DNA of 7,761 nt from Candidatus Peregrinibacteria bacterium (GCA_016220125.1 JACRIF010000094.1:1-7761), one strand, 5' to 3'. Shown: positions 1-5,692, counted from the stretch's first letter. The notes: a model not told the origin generated them from the letters alone. A program made the numbers and translations.

Positions 1-1150
1 CCGTGCGCACAGGCTGGGGAGGTTGTTTTTTCCCATTTCCGCCTTGGGGTTGTTGGGGTTTGGCCGGAGCTCCCGCTTGGGGGGTTGCTGGCGGGGCGGG
101 TGGGGTCGGAGCCGTGGGTTTGGTGGGGGGCTCTGCCTTGGGGGTTTGGATCGCTTTTGGCGCAATCGGTTTGGGTTTCTCGGAGGGTTGAGGCGTGGGA
201 ATCTGGGCTTCCTTGGACAGTGCCTTGGGCGAAGGCGGACTGGTGGAGGGGGTTTGCCCGGGATTCGATTGCTTTGGGGGAAGCGGTGCCGAAGGCGCAC
301 CCTCAATCGCGCTGGGTTTTTCAATCGGGCGCGCAGGAGGGGTGGGAACGGAGGGTTTCGGTTGCGGAGTCGGTTGCGGGGCTTGGGGTTTTGGCGTTGT
401 CACGCTGGGGGTCGAGATTTGAATACGGGGTTGGGAGGGTGTGGGGGCCTGATTGGCGACGGCCGCCTTTCGGGCGAGTTCCGCCTCGGCTTTGGCCTTG
501 GCGATCTCGATTTTGGCGGTTTCGACCTCCTTCGTTCCCGCTTTCAGCTGGGTGACGGGGAGCTTGGCAAAAAACGAGAGGCGTTTTTTGTGGGATTCGA
601 GCGTGCGCCAGTACATGTTCATCTTTTCCCGGTCATCGTTGCCGAAATAGGCCTCGACCACCAGGTTGTCGTCTTGCGCGACATCGATGTCGCGATGCTC
701 GACGGGTTTCACATGCTCGAACCCGCCGGAATCCAGGACCATGGAAAGTTGCCGCAGGTTGGCGGCCTTTTTCGACTTTGCCAGCATGGCGGCGTTCAAT
801 CCCGGCGTTTCGGCCTTCAGGGGTTCCCATAGGTCGGGGGCGACCAAATTCGCGATGCCTCGGTGGTCCCACATGCGTCGCTTGGGCTTCATGGAGAACT
901 CCAGCATCAGGAGGATGTATTTTGAGAGGGGGAGGTCGTTGATGCGGATCATGGCGAAGGCGATCGAAACAAGTCCCGGCAGGGCGATGATGGCGTACTC
1001 GATGATATTGAGTTCGTAGATTTTCCCCAGGATCGCGAAAAGCGCCCAGCTGATGCCCACGCCGACCGCCACAATGATGAGCTGGCGAAGCGACAAGGGT
1101 CCCACGATTTTGTCCTCGATGCCGACGTTTTGGGGGATCTTGTATTGCAT
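1..1150 (-). CDS. PrgI-family type IV secretion membrane protein with Pro-rich tail (3' end beyond window)
   Basis: The first 95 residues match the PrgI family, small membrane proteins of conjugation-type type IV secretion systems that usually sit just upstream of a VirB4-type ATPase and are compared with VirB3. Seen: N-terminus MQYKIPQNVGIEDKIVGPLS, then two membrane segments at about residues 21-43 and 50-70, then a basic stretch KPKRRMWDHRG (88-98). Family members are often near 100-250 aa; this one has 383 codons and no stop before the window edge. Residues 205-230 are Ala/Lys/Glu-rich and look like a helix or coiled coil. From about 236 onward the chain is dominated by Pro, Ala, Lys and Gln, so it is probably disordered. 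The ATG at 1150 gives the family's usual N-terminus. An in-frame ATG at 1168 adds six residues. A GGAAGG abuts the 1150 ATG with no spacer, so it is unlikely to act as a ribosome binding site. A VirB4-like gene would be expected to the left, outside the window. Confidence 0.82.
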   Translation of the reverse strand, partial: MQYKIPQNVGIEDKIVGPLSLRQLIIVAVGVGISWALFAILGKIYELNIIEYAIIALPGLVSIAFAMIRINDLPLSKYILLMLEFSMKPKRRMWDHRGIANLVAPDLWEPLKAETPGLNAAMLAKSKKAANLRQLSMVLDSGGFEHVKPVEHRDIDVAQDDNLVVEAYFGNDDREKMNMYWRTLESHKKRLSFFAKLPVTQLKAGTKEVETAKIEIAKAKAEAELARKAAVANQAPTPSQPRIQISTPSVTTPKPQAPQPTPQPKPSVPTPPARPIEKPSAIEGAPSAPLPPKQSNPGQTPSTSPPSPKALSKEAQIPTPQPSEKPKPIAPKAIQTPKAEPPTKPTAPTPPAPPATPQAGAPAKPQQPQGGNGKKQPPQPVRT

Positions 1151-1182
1151 CCTTCCGAAACTGCGCATTAATGAATCTAAAT

Positions 1183-1211
1183 ATTATACCAAAAAAACCC
1201 CCTTTTTACAA
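1183..1211 (-). promoter_or_regulatory. Promoter of the PrgI-like gene
   Basis: On the minus strand there is TTGTAA (1206-1211), a 17-base spacer and a perfect TATAAT (1183-1188). The predicted transcript start is near 1176, so the leader is about 8 bases to the ATG at 1168 or 26 to the ATG at 1150. The -35 box lies inside the loop of the preceding terminator. Confidence 0.65.
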
Positions 1212-1217
1212 GGGGGT
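1191..1217 (-). terminator. Rho-independent terminator of the SLH gene
   Basis: Perfect 8-bp stem ACCCCCTT/AAGGGGGT (1197-1204 with 1210-1217) around a 5-base loop. On the minus strand it is followed by seven T (1197-1191). It lies about 105 bases downstream of the SLH gene stop and shares bases with the next promoter. Confidence 0.85.
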
Positions 1218-1282
1218 ACGACAGGGAATTCAATGAAAAGTTTTTGGGTTGCAGTTTGGGGTGGTCGGAATCCGATATTCGG

Positions 1283-1311
1283 CTACAACCTGCTCACTAC
1301 AACCTGCAACC
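1283..1311. repeat. Short direct repeat CTACAACCTGC x2
   Basis: CTACAACCTGC occurs at 1283-1293 and again at 1297-1307, followed by a further AACC. It lies in the 105-base stretch between the SLH gene stop and its terminator. GGTTGCAG at 1248-1255 is a partial inverted copy. It is too short to assign a function. Confidence 0.5.
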
Positions 1312-1322
1312 TCGTTTTTGCG

Positions 1323-3368
1323 TTATTTTTTCGCCAAAGCCTCCTTCAGCTCGATCGTCTTCATGGTGAGTTTGGACATTTCCGCTCGGGTGATGGGCTT
1401 GTCCGGCCCGAAGGTTTTGAGGGGGACGCCGTTTTTGCCCAGGGGGCCGTTCACCAGCTTATTTCGCAGGGCGAAGTCGATCGACTCGAAATACCACTGT
1501 CCCGAAAGTAGGTCCTTGAAATTTTTGGCGCTGGTGGCGGCGACTTCCCCTTTGGCGGGGGCCAGGTCGAAGCCGAACGCGGCGATGAGGATTTTGATGG
1601 CCTCCGCCCGGTTGATCAGCTTGCCGGGCTTGAAGGAATTGTCGGAAAAGCCTTTGATCAGCCCCAGCTCCTTGGCTTTGGAAAGATACGGGGTGAACCA
1701 CGCGTCCAGGGGGGAATCGCGGAAGGGCGCTCGCTTGATCGAATCGGGGTTGGGCACCTCGGCCCCGGCGGCTTTGAGGGCGACTTTGATGAACTCGGCC
1801 CGGGTCATGGGCAGGTCGGGGGCGAAGATGCCTTCATCGCGCCCATTCACAATCCCTTTGCGGTACAAGGCCTCGATGTAGTTTTTGGCCCAATGGTTGG
1901 TGATGTCCTTGAAAATGGCGCGGTTGAAGTTCTGCCCGGATTGGGCGATGAAGAATTGGCCCGTCTTGGGGGAGGTCAGCGTGACCTGTTGTTTGGCGAG
2001 GTCGACCGTGTACAGGTTTTTGCCAAGGGGGGTGTAGGTTTCGGTTTTCGGGTTGTAGGTGAAGACGGTCACCCCTTCCTCGGGATTGAACACGTCCGAA
2101 TAGGGGATGGTGATGTGGTACGGGGGATTGAAGGTGAGCGCCGCGCCGTCGCCCGATTTGAACTCGAAAATGGAGCGGAACGTGTAGCCGAAATTGATCG
2201 GATAGTCCTTGGAGTAGAGGTTGACCGGGGGAAGGATGTAGCCGCTGAAAGCCTTGCCAAGGTTGTCCGTGATTTTGGTGTCCCGCTCGAATTGCAGAAT
2301 CGTCCCGCGCTTGGTCTCCTTGAAGACGATCGGCCGGGGGATGAGGCCCTTGTGGGCGGGCGAGATGAAAATGGAGGGTTTCGAGGTGATCGTCACTGGG
2401 GTGGAGGAAGGGAAAAGCGGGGCGGTCACCGCATTGGTGACGTAGTCGTCCGCCGAGGCCGCCTCCAGGCTGACCACGCAAGCGCTTCCGCGCATCACGA
2501 ATCCGTATTCGCACTCGAGCGTGTTGCAGGTGGGGTAGGGGCTGATCCTTTTGGCATTGGGGATTTCAAGGCAGGCGAAGGAATAGGGGATCGATCGCAC
2601 CTGGGTGCGGTTTTTGACGGCGTCCACGGCGAAGAATTTGAGGGTGGCGTTGGCGCGGATCGGAATGGCGACCGTGTAAAGAGTGCTTTGCTCCGTGGGA
2701 AGGCTGCCGTCCACCGTGTAGTAGATTTTGGCGGTGGGGTCGATGAAATCCTCGCTGCCCGTGTAGTCGTCCAAATAAGGGGTGAGAGTGACATTTTGGG
2801 CAAAGCCGTAGGTGCCTCCCGGCGGATCCACCACCACGTTCGGGGCGGTGTGGTCGATGTAGGTGCCTGTGTTAAAAACCGTGATGGACTCCTCGGCCAT
2901 GCGATTTCCCGCAAGGTCTTTCACATTGTTGATGCGCAGGGCGTGGCTGCTTTCGGGGAAAAGATCCTTGGCGATTTGGATCGCCAGGGTTTTTTTGTCG
3001 GTTCCCAGGGAGATGGTGATGTCCATCGGGACGGCGTTGTGGAGGAGCAGGACGTTGTTGAGGGTGTTCAGCGAACTGGAATCAATGGGCTCCGAGAAAA
3101 CCACCGAGAGGGAATTGGTGGTGGTTTTGACCCCGGTGGTGCCATTGGGGATCGAGACCGAGGCAACCGTGGGAGGCGTCATGTCCTCGAGTTTGCAGTA
3201 GGCGCTGCACCCGTCGCGGTTGATGAAATTGTGGTCGTCGCATTCCTCGGTGGCGGGGTCCAACCCGCCATCCCCGCAATAGCCCTCGGCCAACGCGACG
3301 ACGGGCATGGCCAAGAGGCAAAGTCCGATGAATAGGGAGGCGAAGGTTTGTCGGCCATTTAAAATCAT
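1323..3368 (-). CDS. Secreted multidomain protein with three C-terminal SLH domains
   Basis: A 681-aa exoprotein, probably held at the cell surface. Residues 1-27 are a signal peptide with likely cleavage after ALA (27|28). Residues 30-58 carry CGDG, ECDD and DGCSAYC with four Cys (31, 43, 54, 58), matching the DUF4215 Cys-rich repeat. Residues 61-168 resemble a Big_5-type bacterial Ig-like domain (SEPIDSSSL, DLAGN). Residues 170-264 resemble the chitobiase/beta-hexosaminidase C-terminal domain (YYTVDGSLPT at 216-225). A second Cys group follows (266, 281, 286, 297), then a beta-rich region (about 310-477) I cannot name with confidence; a ZU5-like fold is possible. Three SLH domains start at F486, F549 and F617, with anchor motifs TRAE (522-525), NRAE (586-589) and TRAE (660-663). 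SLH triplets in other bacteria bind pyruvylated wall polymers. Ig and chitobiase-C modules suggest carbohydrate or surface binding, but no catalytic domain is visible. No Shine-Dalgarno precedes the ATG. Confidence 0.9.
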   Translation of the reverse strand: MILNGRQTFASLFIGLCLLAMPVVALAEGYCGDGGLDPATEECDDHNFINRDGCSAYCKLEDMTPPTVASVSIPNGTTGVKTTTNSLSVVFSEPIDSSSLNTLNNVLLLHNAVPMDITISLGTDKKTLAIQIAKDLFPESSHALRINNVKDLAGNRMAEESITVFNTGTYIDHTAPNVVVDPPGGTYGFAQNVTLTPYLDDYTGSEDFIDPTAKIYYTVDGSLPTEQSTLYTVAIPIRANATLKFFAVDAVKNRTQVRSIPYSFACLEIPNAKRISPYPTCNTLECEYGFVMRGSACVVSLEAASADDYVTNAVTAPLFPSSTPVTITSKPSIFISPAHKGLIPRPIVFKETKRGTILQFERDTKITDNLGKAFSGYILPPVNLYSKDYPINFGYTFRSIFEFKSGDGAALTFNPPYHITIPYSDVFNPEEGVTVFTYNPKTETYTPLGKNLYTVDLAKQQVTLTSPKTGQFFIAQSGQNFNRAIFKDITNHWAKNYIEALYRKGIVNGRDEGIFAPDLPMTRAEFIKVALKAAGAEVPNPDSIKRAPFRDSPLDAWFTPYLSKAKELGLIKGFSDNSFKPGKLINRAEAIKILIAAFGFDLAPAKGEVAATSAKNFKDLLSGQWYFESIDFALRNKLVNGPLGKNGVPLKTFGPDKPITRAEMSKLTMKTIELKEALAKK

Positions 3369-3381
3369 AGTTTCTATGTTT

Positions 3382-3387
3382 ATTCTA
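3382..3387 (-). promoter_or_regulatory. Possible -10 box of the SLH gene
   Basis: TAGAAT on the minus strand ends 13 bases before the ATG, the same geometry as the PrgI-gene TATAAT before its upstream ATG. No convincing -35 box is seen. If real, the leader is only about 7 bases. Confidence 0.35.
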
Positions 3388-3415
3388 GGAACTATCCTAT
3401 CAAATTGGCGTGGCG

Positions 3416-3435
3416 AAATAAAGGCGCAAAGCCTT
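3416..3435 (-). terminator. Weak terminator-like hairpin after EF-P
   Basis: AAGGC (minus, 3435-3431) pairs with GCCTT (3425-3421) across a 5-base loop and is followed by TATTT. The EF-P stop codon overlaps the stem. The stem is short and the T-tract interrupted, so it may be weak or not functional. Confidence 0.35.
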
Positions 3436-4003
3436 ACAGTCCGGTGCGACCCACGTATTCCCCGGTCTCGGTGTTGATCACGATTTTTTCGCCTTCCTGG
3501 ATGAACAGCGGGACATCGACGGTGGCGCCCGTTTCCATTTTGGCGATTTTGGTGCCGCCCGTGGCGGTGTCACCCTTCACACCCGGAGGGGTTTCGAGCA
3601 CAGTGAGCTCGACTTTGATGGGGGGCTGGACGGAGATCGGTTTGTTCTCGTAGAAAGTGACGTACACTTCCGTGTCGTCCTTGATGTATTGCAGGGCGCC
3701 TTCGATCTGGTCGAGAGGGAGGGTGAACTGGTCGTAGGTCTGGTTGTCCATGAAATTGCCGGCATCGGCATCCTTGTACAGGTACTGGCAGCGGCGGTTC
3801 TCGATCTCGGCGAACTCGAACGATTCACCCGAAAGGAAGTTCTTCTCAACGGTTCCACCCGTGAGCAGGTTCTTGAGTTTGGTGCGCATCACCGGCTTGC
3901 GCTGCTGCTTGCGGTTGAATTGGCTGTACACCACTAAGCAGGGGGCGTTGTTGATTTTGACGATGCGTCCGATTTTGATATCGGTGAGTGAATTGGAGGC
4001 CAT
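3434..4003 (-). CDS. efp: Elongation factor P with atypical Gln34 loop
   Basis: EF-P binds ribosomes stalled at polyproline stretches, between the P and E sites, and promotes peptide-bond formation. This protein has 189 aa (E. coli 188) and all three domains: KOW-like (about 1-64), OB (about 65-128) and C-terminal OB (about 130-187). Family landmarks include RTKLKNLLTGGTVEKNF (40-56), FMDNQTYDQ (84-92), PPGVKGDTATGGTK (138-151) and the end GEYVGR (181-186). The tip loop is odd. Aligned without gaps to E. coli (F29, R40 and K42 coincide), the usual KPGKG becomes RKQQR, so Lys34, the residue that is lysylated, rhamnosylated as Arg, or hydroxypurylated elsewhere, is Gln34 here. Basic residues flank it (R31, K32, R35, K36). 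No modification gene is visible in the window. The ATG is preceded by an extended -10 promoter and no Shine-Dalgarno. Confidence 0.95.
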   Translation of the reverse strand: MASNSLTDIKIGRIVKINNAPCLVVYSQFNRKQQRKPVMRTKLKNLLTGGTVEKNFLSGESFEFAEIENRRCQYLYKDADAGNFMDNQTYDQFTLPLDQIEGALQYIKDDTEVYVTFYENKPISVQPPIKVELTVLETPPGVKGDTATGGTKIAKMETGATVDVPLFIQEGEKIVINTETGEYVGRTGL

Positions 4004-4036
4004 GGAAGCGTTCTTTAAAGTCTAAAAAGCGAAAGC

Positions 4037-4045
4037 ATTATAGCA
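4037..4045 (-). promoter_or_regulatory. Extended -10 promoter of efp
   Basis: The minus strand reads TGCTATAAT, a consensus TGnTATAAT extended -10. No good -35 lies 16-18 bases upstream, which fits an extended -10 promoter. The start is expected near 4030, giving a leader of about 27 bases. Confidence 0.65.
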
Positions 4046-4076
4046 CGCCTTGGCATCAAATCCAGTTTGAAAATAG

Positions 4077-4095
4077 TGAACAAATTATTTGTTCA
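4077..4095. promoter_or_regulatory. Perfect 19-bp palindrome, possible operator
   Basis: TGAACAAAT-T-ATTTGTTCA is two perfect 9-base arms around one central T. It is AT-rich, lacks a T-tract suited to termination, and lies between the divergent promoters of efp and the tRNA gene. Size and symmetry suit a dimeric helix-turn-helix regulator such as a MarR or TetR type. No such regulator gene is in the window. Confidence 0.45.
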
Positions 4096-4126
4096 ATAAG
4101 GGTTTGGGGGTGAATCCATTTGCAAC

Positions 4127-4155
4127 TTGAAAACCCCACCCGACTCCTATATCTT
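4127..4155 (+). promoter_or_regulatory. Likely promoter of the tRNA gene
   Basis: TTGAAA (4127-4132) is followed by TATATC (4148-4153) at 15 bases or TATCTT (4150-4155) at 17 bases. This would start transcription near 4160, shortly before the mature tRNA at 4176. The -10 is imperfect. Confidence 0.45.
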
Positions 4156-4175
4156 TTAAACCGTTCAATCAATGC

Positions 4176-4252
4176 GGGCCCGTAGCTCAGCTGGTAAGAG
4201 CAGTCGGCTCATAACCGATTGGTCCCTGGTTCAAGTCCAGGCGGGCCCACCA
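4176..4252 (+). tRNA. tRNA with anticodon CAT (Ile2 or elongator Met)
   Basis: A full cloverleaf is visible: acceptor GGGCCCG (4176-4182) with CGGGCCC (4242-4248), D stem GCTC/GAGC, anticodon stem GTCGG/CCGAT with loop CTCATAA and anticodon CAT at 4210-4212, T stem CCTGG/CCAGG with loop TTCAAGT, discriminator A4249 and encoded CCA (4250-4252). It is not the initiator: base pair 1-72 is G-C and the anticodon stem lacks the three G-C pairs. CAT tRNAs are either elongator Met or Ile2, in which TilS converts C34 to lysidine. The anticodon arm (CGGCTCATAACCG) resembles what I recall of Bacillus tRNA-Ile2, so Ile2 is somewhat favoured, but sequence alone does not settle it. Confidence 0.95.
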
Positions 4253-4271
4253 GAAATGACTTTTTACGTTT

Positions 4272-4300
4272 TTGAACACTCGTGCCAATATTGTTGAAAT
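4272..4300 (+). promoter_or_regulatory. Weak promoter candidate for the DUF4256 gene
   Basis: TTGAAC (4272-4277), 17 bases, then TGAAAT (4295-4300, four of six matches). The predicted start would fall close to the TTG codon at 4310 and would leave little room for the AGGA site, so read-through from the tRNA promoter is an alternative. Confidence 0.25.
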
Positions 4301-4309
4301 AGGAATGAG

Positions 4310-4906
4310 TTGTTTTTTCTTAACATGAAAACCATGCCAAACGTTGGGGCGAAAAAGGAACTGACGGCAACTCAGCGTGATGAGCTGCTTAAAACATTGA
4401 AAGCCCGTTTTGAGAAAAACAAGAGCCGCCATCCGGGGCTTGAATGGGCCAAAGTGCAGGCCAAGCTGGAGGCGAACGCTGGAAAGTTGTGGTCGCTCAA
4501 TGAAATGGAGGCAACAAGCGGTGAGCCGGATGTGGTCGGGCATGATAAAAAAGCGGGCGAAATCATTTTTTATGATTGCTCGGCGGAAAGCCCCGCGGGC
4601 CGCAGAAGCCTTTGCTACGACCGGAAGGCGCTGGAGTCGAGGAAGGAGCATAAGCCGAAAAATAGCGCTGTTGAAATGGCGGCTGCCATGGGCATCGAGC
4701 TTTTGACGGAAGAGCAGTATCGGGAACTTCAGAGGCTTGGAAGTTTTGATACGAAAACATCGAGCTGGGTGAAAACCCCGCCTGAGATCAGGAGGCTCGG
4801 TGGCGCCCTCTTTTGTGATTTCCGCTACGACGCTGTTTTTGTGTACCACAACGGCGCGGAATCCTACTATGCCGTCAGGGGGTTTCGCGGTTCGCTAAGG
4901 GTCTGA
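4310..4906 (+). CDS. DUF4256 domain-containing protein
   Basis: The whole protein matches my memory of the DUF4256 family, a conserved family of unknown function of about 190 aa in many unrelated bacteria. Recognisable blocks in order: EWAKVQAKLEAN, LWSLNEME, GEPDVVGHDKKAGE, IFYDCSAESPAGRRSLCYDR, NSAVEMAAAMGIELLTEEQ, FDTKTSSWVKTP, GGALFCD and the C-terminus YHNGAESYYAVRGFRGSLRV. It has no signal peptide or membrane segment, so it is probably cytosolic. Start: TTG at 4310 has AGGA at 4301-4304 with a 5-base spacer, the best Shine-Dalgarno in the window. ATG at 4325 or 4334 would give a start closer to the conserved part, with no such site. It is the only plus-strand CDS, lies 57 bases after a tRNA gene and ends 20 bases from the convergent NUDIX gene. 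Such close matches across phyla suggest recent horizontal spread; that is inference. Confidence 0.88.
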   Translation: MFFLNMKTMPNVGAKKELTATQRDELLKTLKARFEKNKSRHPGLEWAKVQAKLEANAGKLWSLNEMEATSGEPDVVGHDKKAGEIIFYDCSAESPAGRRSLCYDRKALESRKEHKPKNSAVEMAAAMGIELLTEEQYRELQRLGSFDTKTSSWVKTPPEIRRLGGALFCDFRYDAVFVYHNGAESYYAVRGFRGSLRV

Positions 4907-4926
4907 ATTGGTCAGATGCTCTCGGG

Positions 4927-5520
4927 TTAAACAGCCTCCGGTGCCGCGCCCCAGGTGAGCAGGTGCGGGGGCATTTTGTCGAAGCCCTTGTTGTGCAGAA
5001 CGGTGAGCACCGACATCATGCAGTGGTATTCGGTCCACAGGTCGTAGGTGCCGGCCTTCCACAGTTCGGGGTACGATTTCTGCTCCGAGATGATTTCATC
5101 CAGATATTTCCAGTCGAACTCGTCCACCTCCCCGGGTTGGGGAGTCAGGTCGCGGATATCCAAATCTTGAACGGTCACGAATTCGCGGATCCAAAGCCGG
5201 GAGTGGTCGTTCTTGGTGGTCCTCCAGGGGGTCAGCTCCTTGGCGGAGATTTTGAGCCCCATTTCCTCCTCCAATTCCTTCACCGCATTGCTGAGGTACG
5301 TTTCCTCGTGGCCTACATGGCCGCCCAAATGGGTGAACCACATGCCGGGGAATCGCTCCTTTTCCTTCGAGCGCTTATGGCAAAGGATCTGGCCCTTGGA
5401 ATTGAGCACGAAGATGTTGGTCGACATGCACCAGGCCTTCAGGTCCAGGGCTGCTTTTCGGTTCATGAGCAGGCCTGTGGGGGCTCCGGTGTGTTCGTCG
5501 ACGATTGCGAGGGTTTCCAT
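4927..5520 (-). CDS. NUDIX hydrolase, YfcD/IPP-isomerase-like subgroup
   Basis: NUDIX proteins usually hydrolyse nucleoside diphosphates linked to another moiety, using Mg2+ held by the Nudix-box glutamates. With the ATG at 5520 the protein has 197 aa. The box runs from G67 to L89: G67, E73, K81-E82-L83, E85-E86, G88-L89, which fits GX5EX7REUXEEXGU except that Arg is replaced by Lys81. The N-terminus (IVDEHTGAPTG) and the stretch ILCHKRSKEKERFPGMW resemble the YfcD subgroup, annotated as isopentenyl-diphosphate-isomerase-like. The isomerase's own catalytic Cys motif (CCSHP) is absent, so isomerase activity is unlikely and the substrate is unknown. A TTG at 5538 would extend the N-terminus by six residues (MLFFQF), but the conserved part begins just after the ATG. 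No Shine-Dalgarno is seen. Upstream lies the structured RNA at 5551-5686, whose transcript could read into this gene. Confidence 0.92.
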   Translation of the reverse strand: METLAIVDEHTGAPTGLLMNRKAALDLKAWCMSTNIFVLNSKGQILCHKRSKEKERFPGMWFTHLGGHVGHEETYLSNAVKELEEEMGLKISAKELTPWRTTKNDHSRLWIREFVTVQDLDIRDLTPQPGEVDEFDWKYLDEIISEQKSYPELWKAGTYDLWTEYHCMMSVLTVLHNKGFDKMPPHLLTWGAAPEAV

Positions 5521-5550
5521 AAATTGAAAAAATAACAAATAAAGGCGTGC

Positions 5551-5686
5551 AATTCCTCATTGCTCCAGCCTTCTGTGTTATCTTTTCGTGCTTCGCAGGT
5601 TGCTATAGTTCTCACGAAACCGTGAGATTCATAGGGGCCTATTAAGCAGCGTGTGCAAGATAACCAGAAAGTGCTGTCGAGGAATT
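5551..5686 (-). ncRNA. Candidate structured RNA with 6S-like fold (or NUDIX leader)
   Basis: The predicted start of the promoter at 5693-5720 falls on the first base of a long imperfect hairpin. Pairings read by eye on the minus strand: AATTCCTC (5686-5679) with GAGGAATT (5558-5551); CAG (5676-5674) with CTG (5568-5566); CTTTCTG (5671-5665) with CAGAAGG (5575-5569, one G-U); GTTATC (5664-5659) with GATAAC (5582-5577). A large bubble follows (10 bases on the 5' side, 18 on the 3' side), with a mini-hairpin TGC-GAA-GCA on the 3' side. Above it, TGCT..ATAG (5648-5639) pairs with CTATAGCA (5608-5601) around an apical hairpin CTCACG-GTTT-CGTGAG (5626-5611). Closing stem, bubble with a small 3'-side hairpin, and apical stem is the 6S RNA architecture, though about 136 nt is shorter than the usual 180 or so. 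No open frame explains the stretch. A T-rich run (5541-5522) follows after 7 bases and may mark the 3' end. It could instead be a regulatory leader of the NUDIX gene. Confidence 0.5.
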
Positions 5687-5692
5687 TAGAAT

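Noticed and set aside
23..832. Long plus-strand open frame rich in Gly and Arg
   Set aside because: It is the reverse complement of the Pro-rich PrgI-like gene; GC-rich antisense of Pro/Ala codons gives Gly/Arg-rich noise. The minus frame has the recognisable PrgI N-terminus and a good promoter.
1281..1311. CRISPR or tandem array at the AACCTGC repeats
   Set aside because: Only two copies of 11 bases with a 3-base gap; no spacer pattern and no cas genes.
1893..3335. 480-codon plus-strand open frame
   Set aside because: It is antisense to the SLH gene, whose signal peptide and domains are clear. The plus translation shows no domain and a Val/Gly/Asp-rich composition typical of shadows.
4187..4849. 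220-codon minus-strand frame overlapping the tRNA and DUF4256
   Set aside because: It runs through the tRNA gene and is antisense to the well-supported DUF4256 protein. Its end LDLNQGPIGYEPTALTS is the familiar false translation of a tRNA region.
4253..4926. Integrated element bounded by tRNA attachment sites
   Set aside because: No second copy of the tRNA 3' end, no integrase and no inverted repeats were found around the DUF4256 gene.
4963..5535. 190-codon plus-strand frame
   Set aside because: Antisense to the NUDIX gene, which has an intact Nudix box; no domain seen on the plus strand.
5375..5560. ATG at 5560 with a GGAG-like site upstream, minus strand
   Set aside because: It has the look of a start, but the frame is out of phase with the NUDIX gene, overlaps it, and encodes an Arg/Pro-rich shadow. 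Its upstream GGAG lies in the 3' half of the candidate RNA fold.
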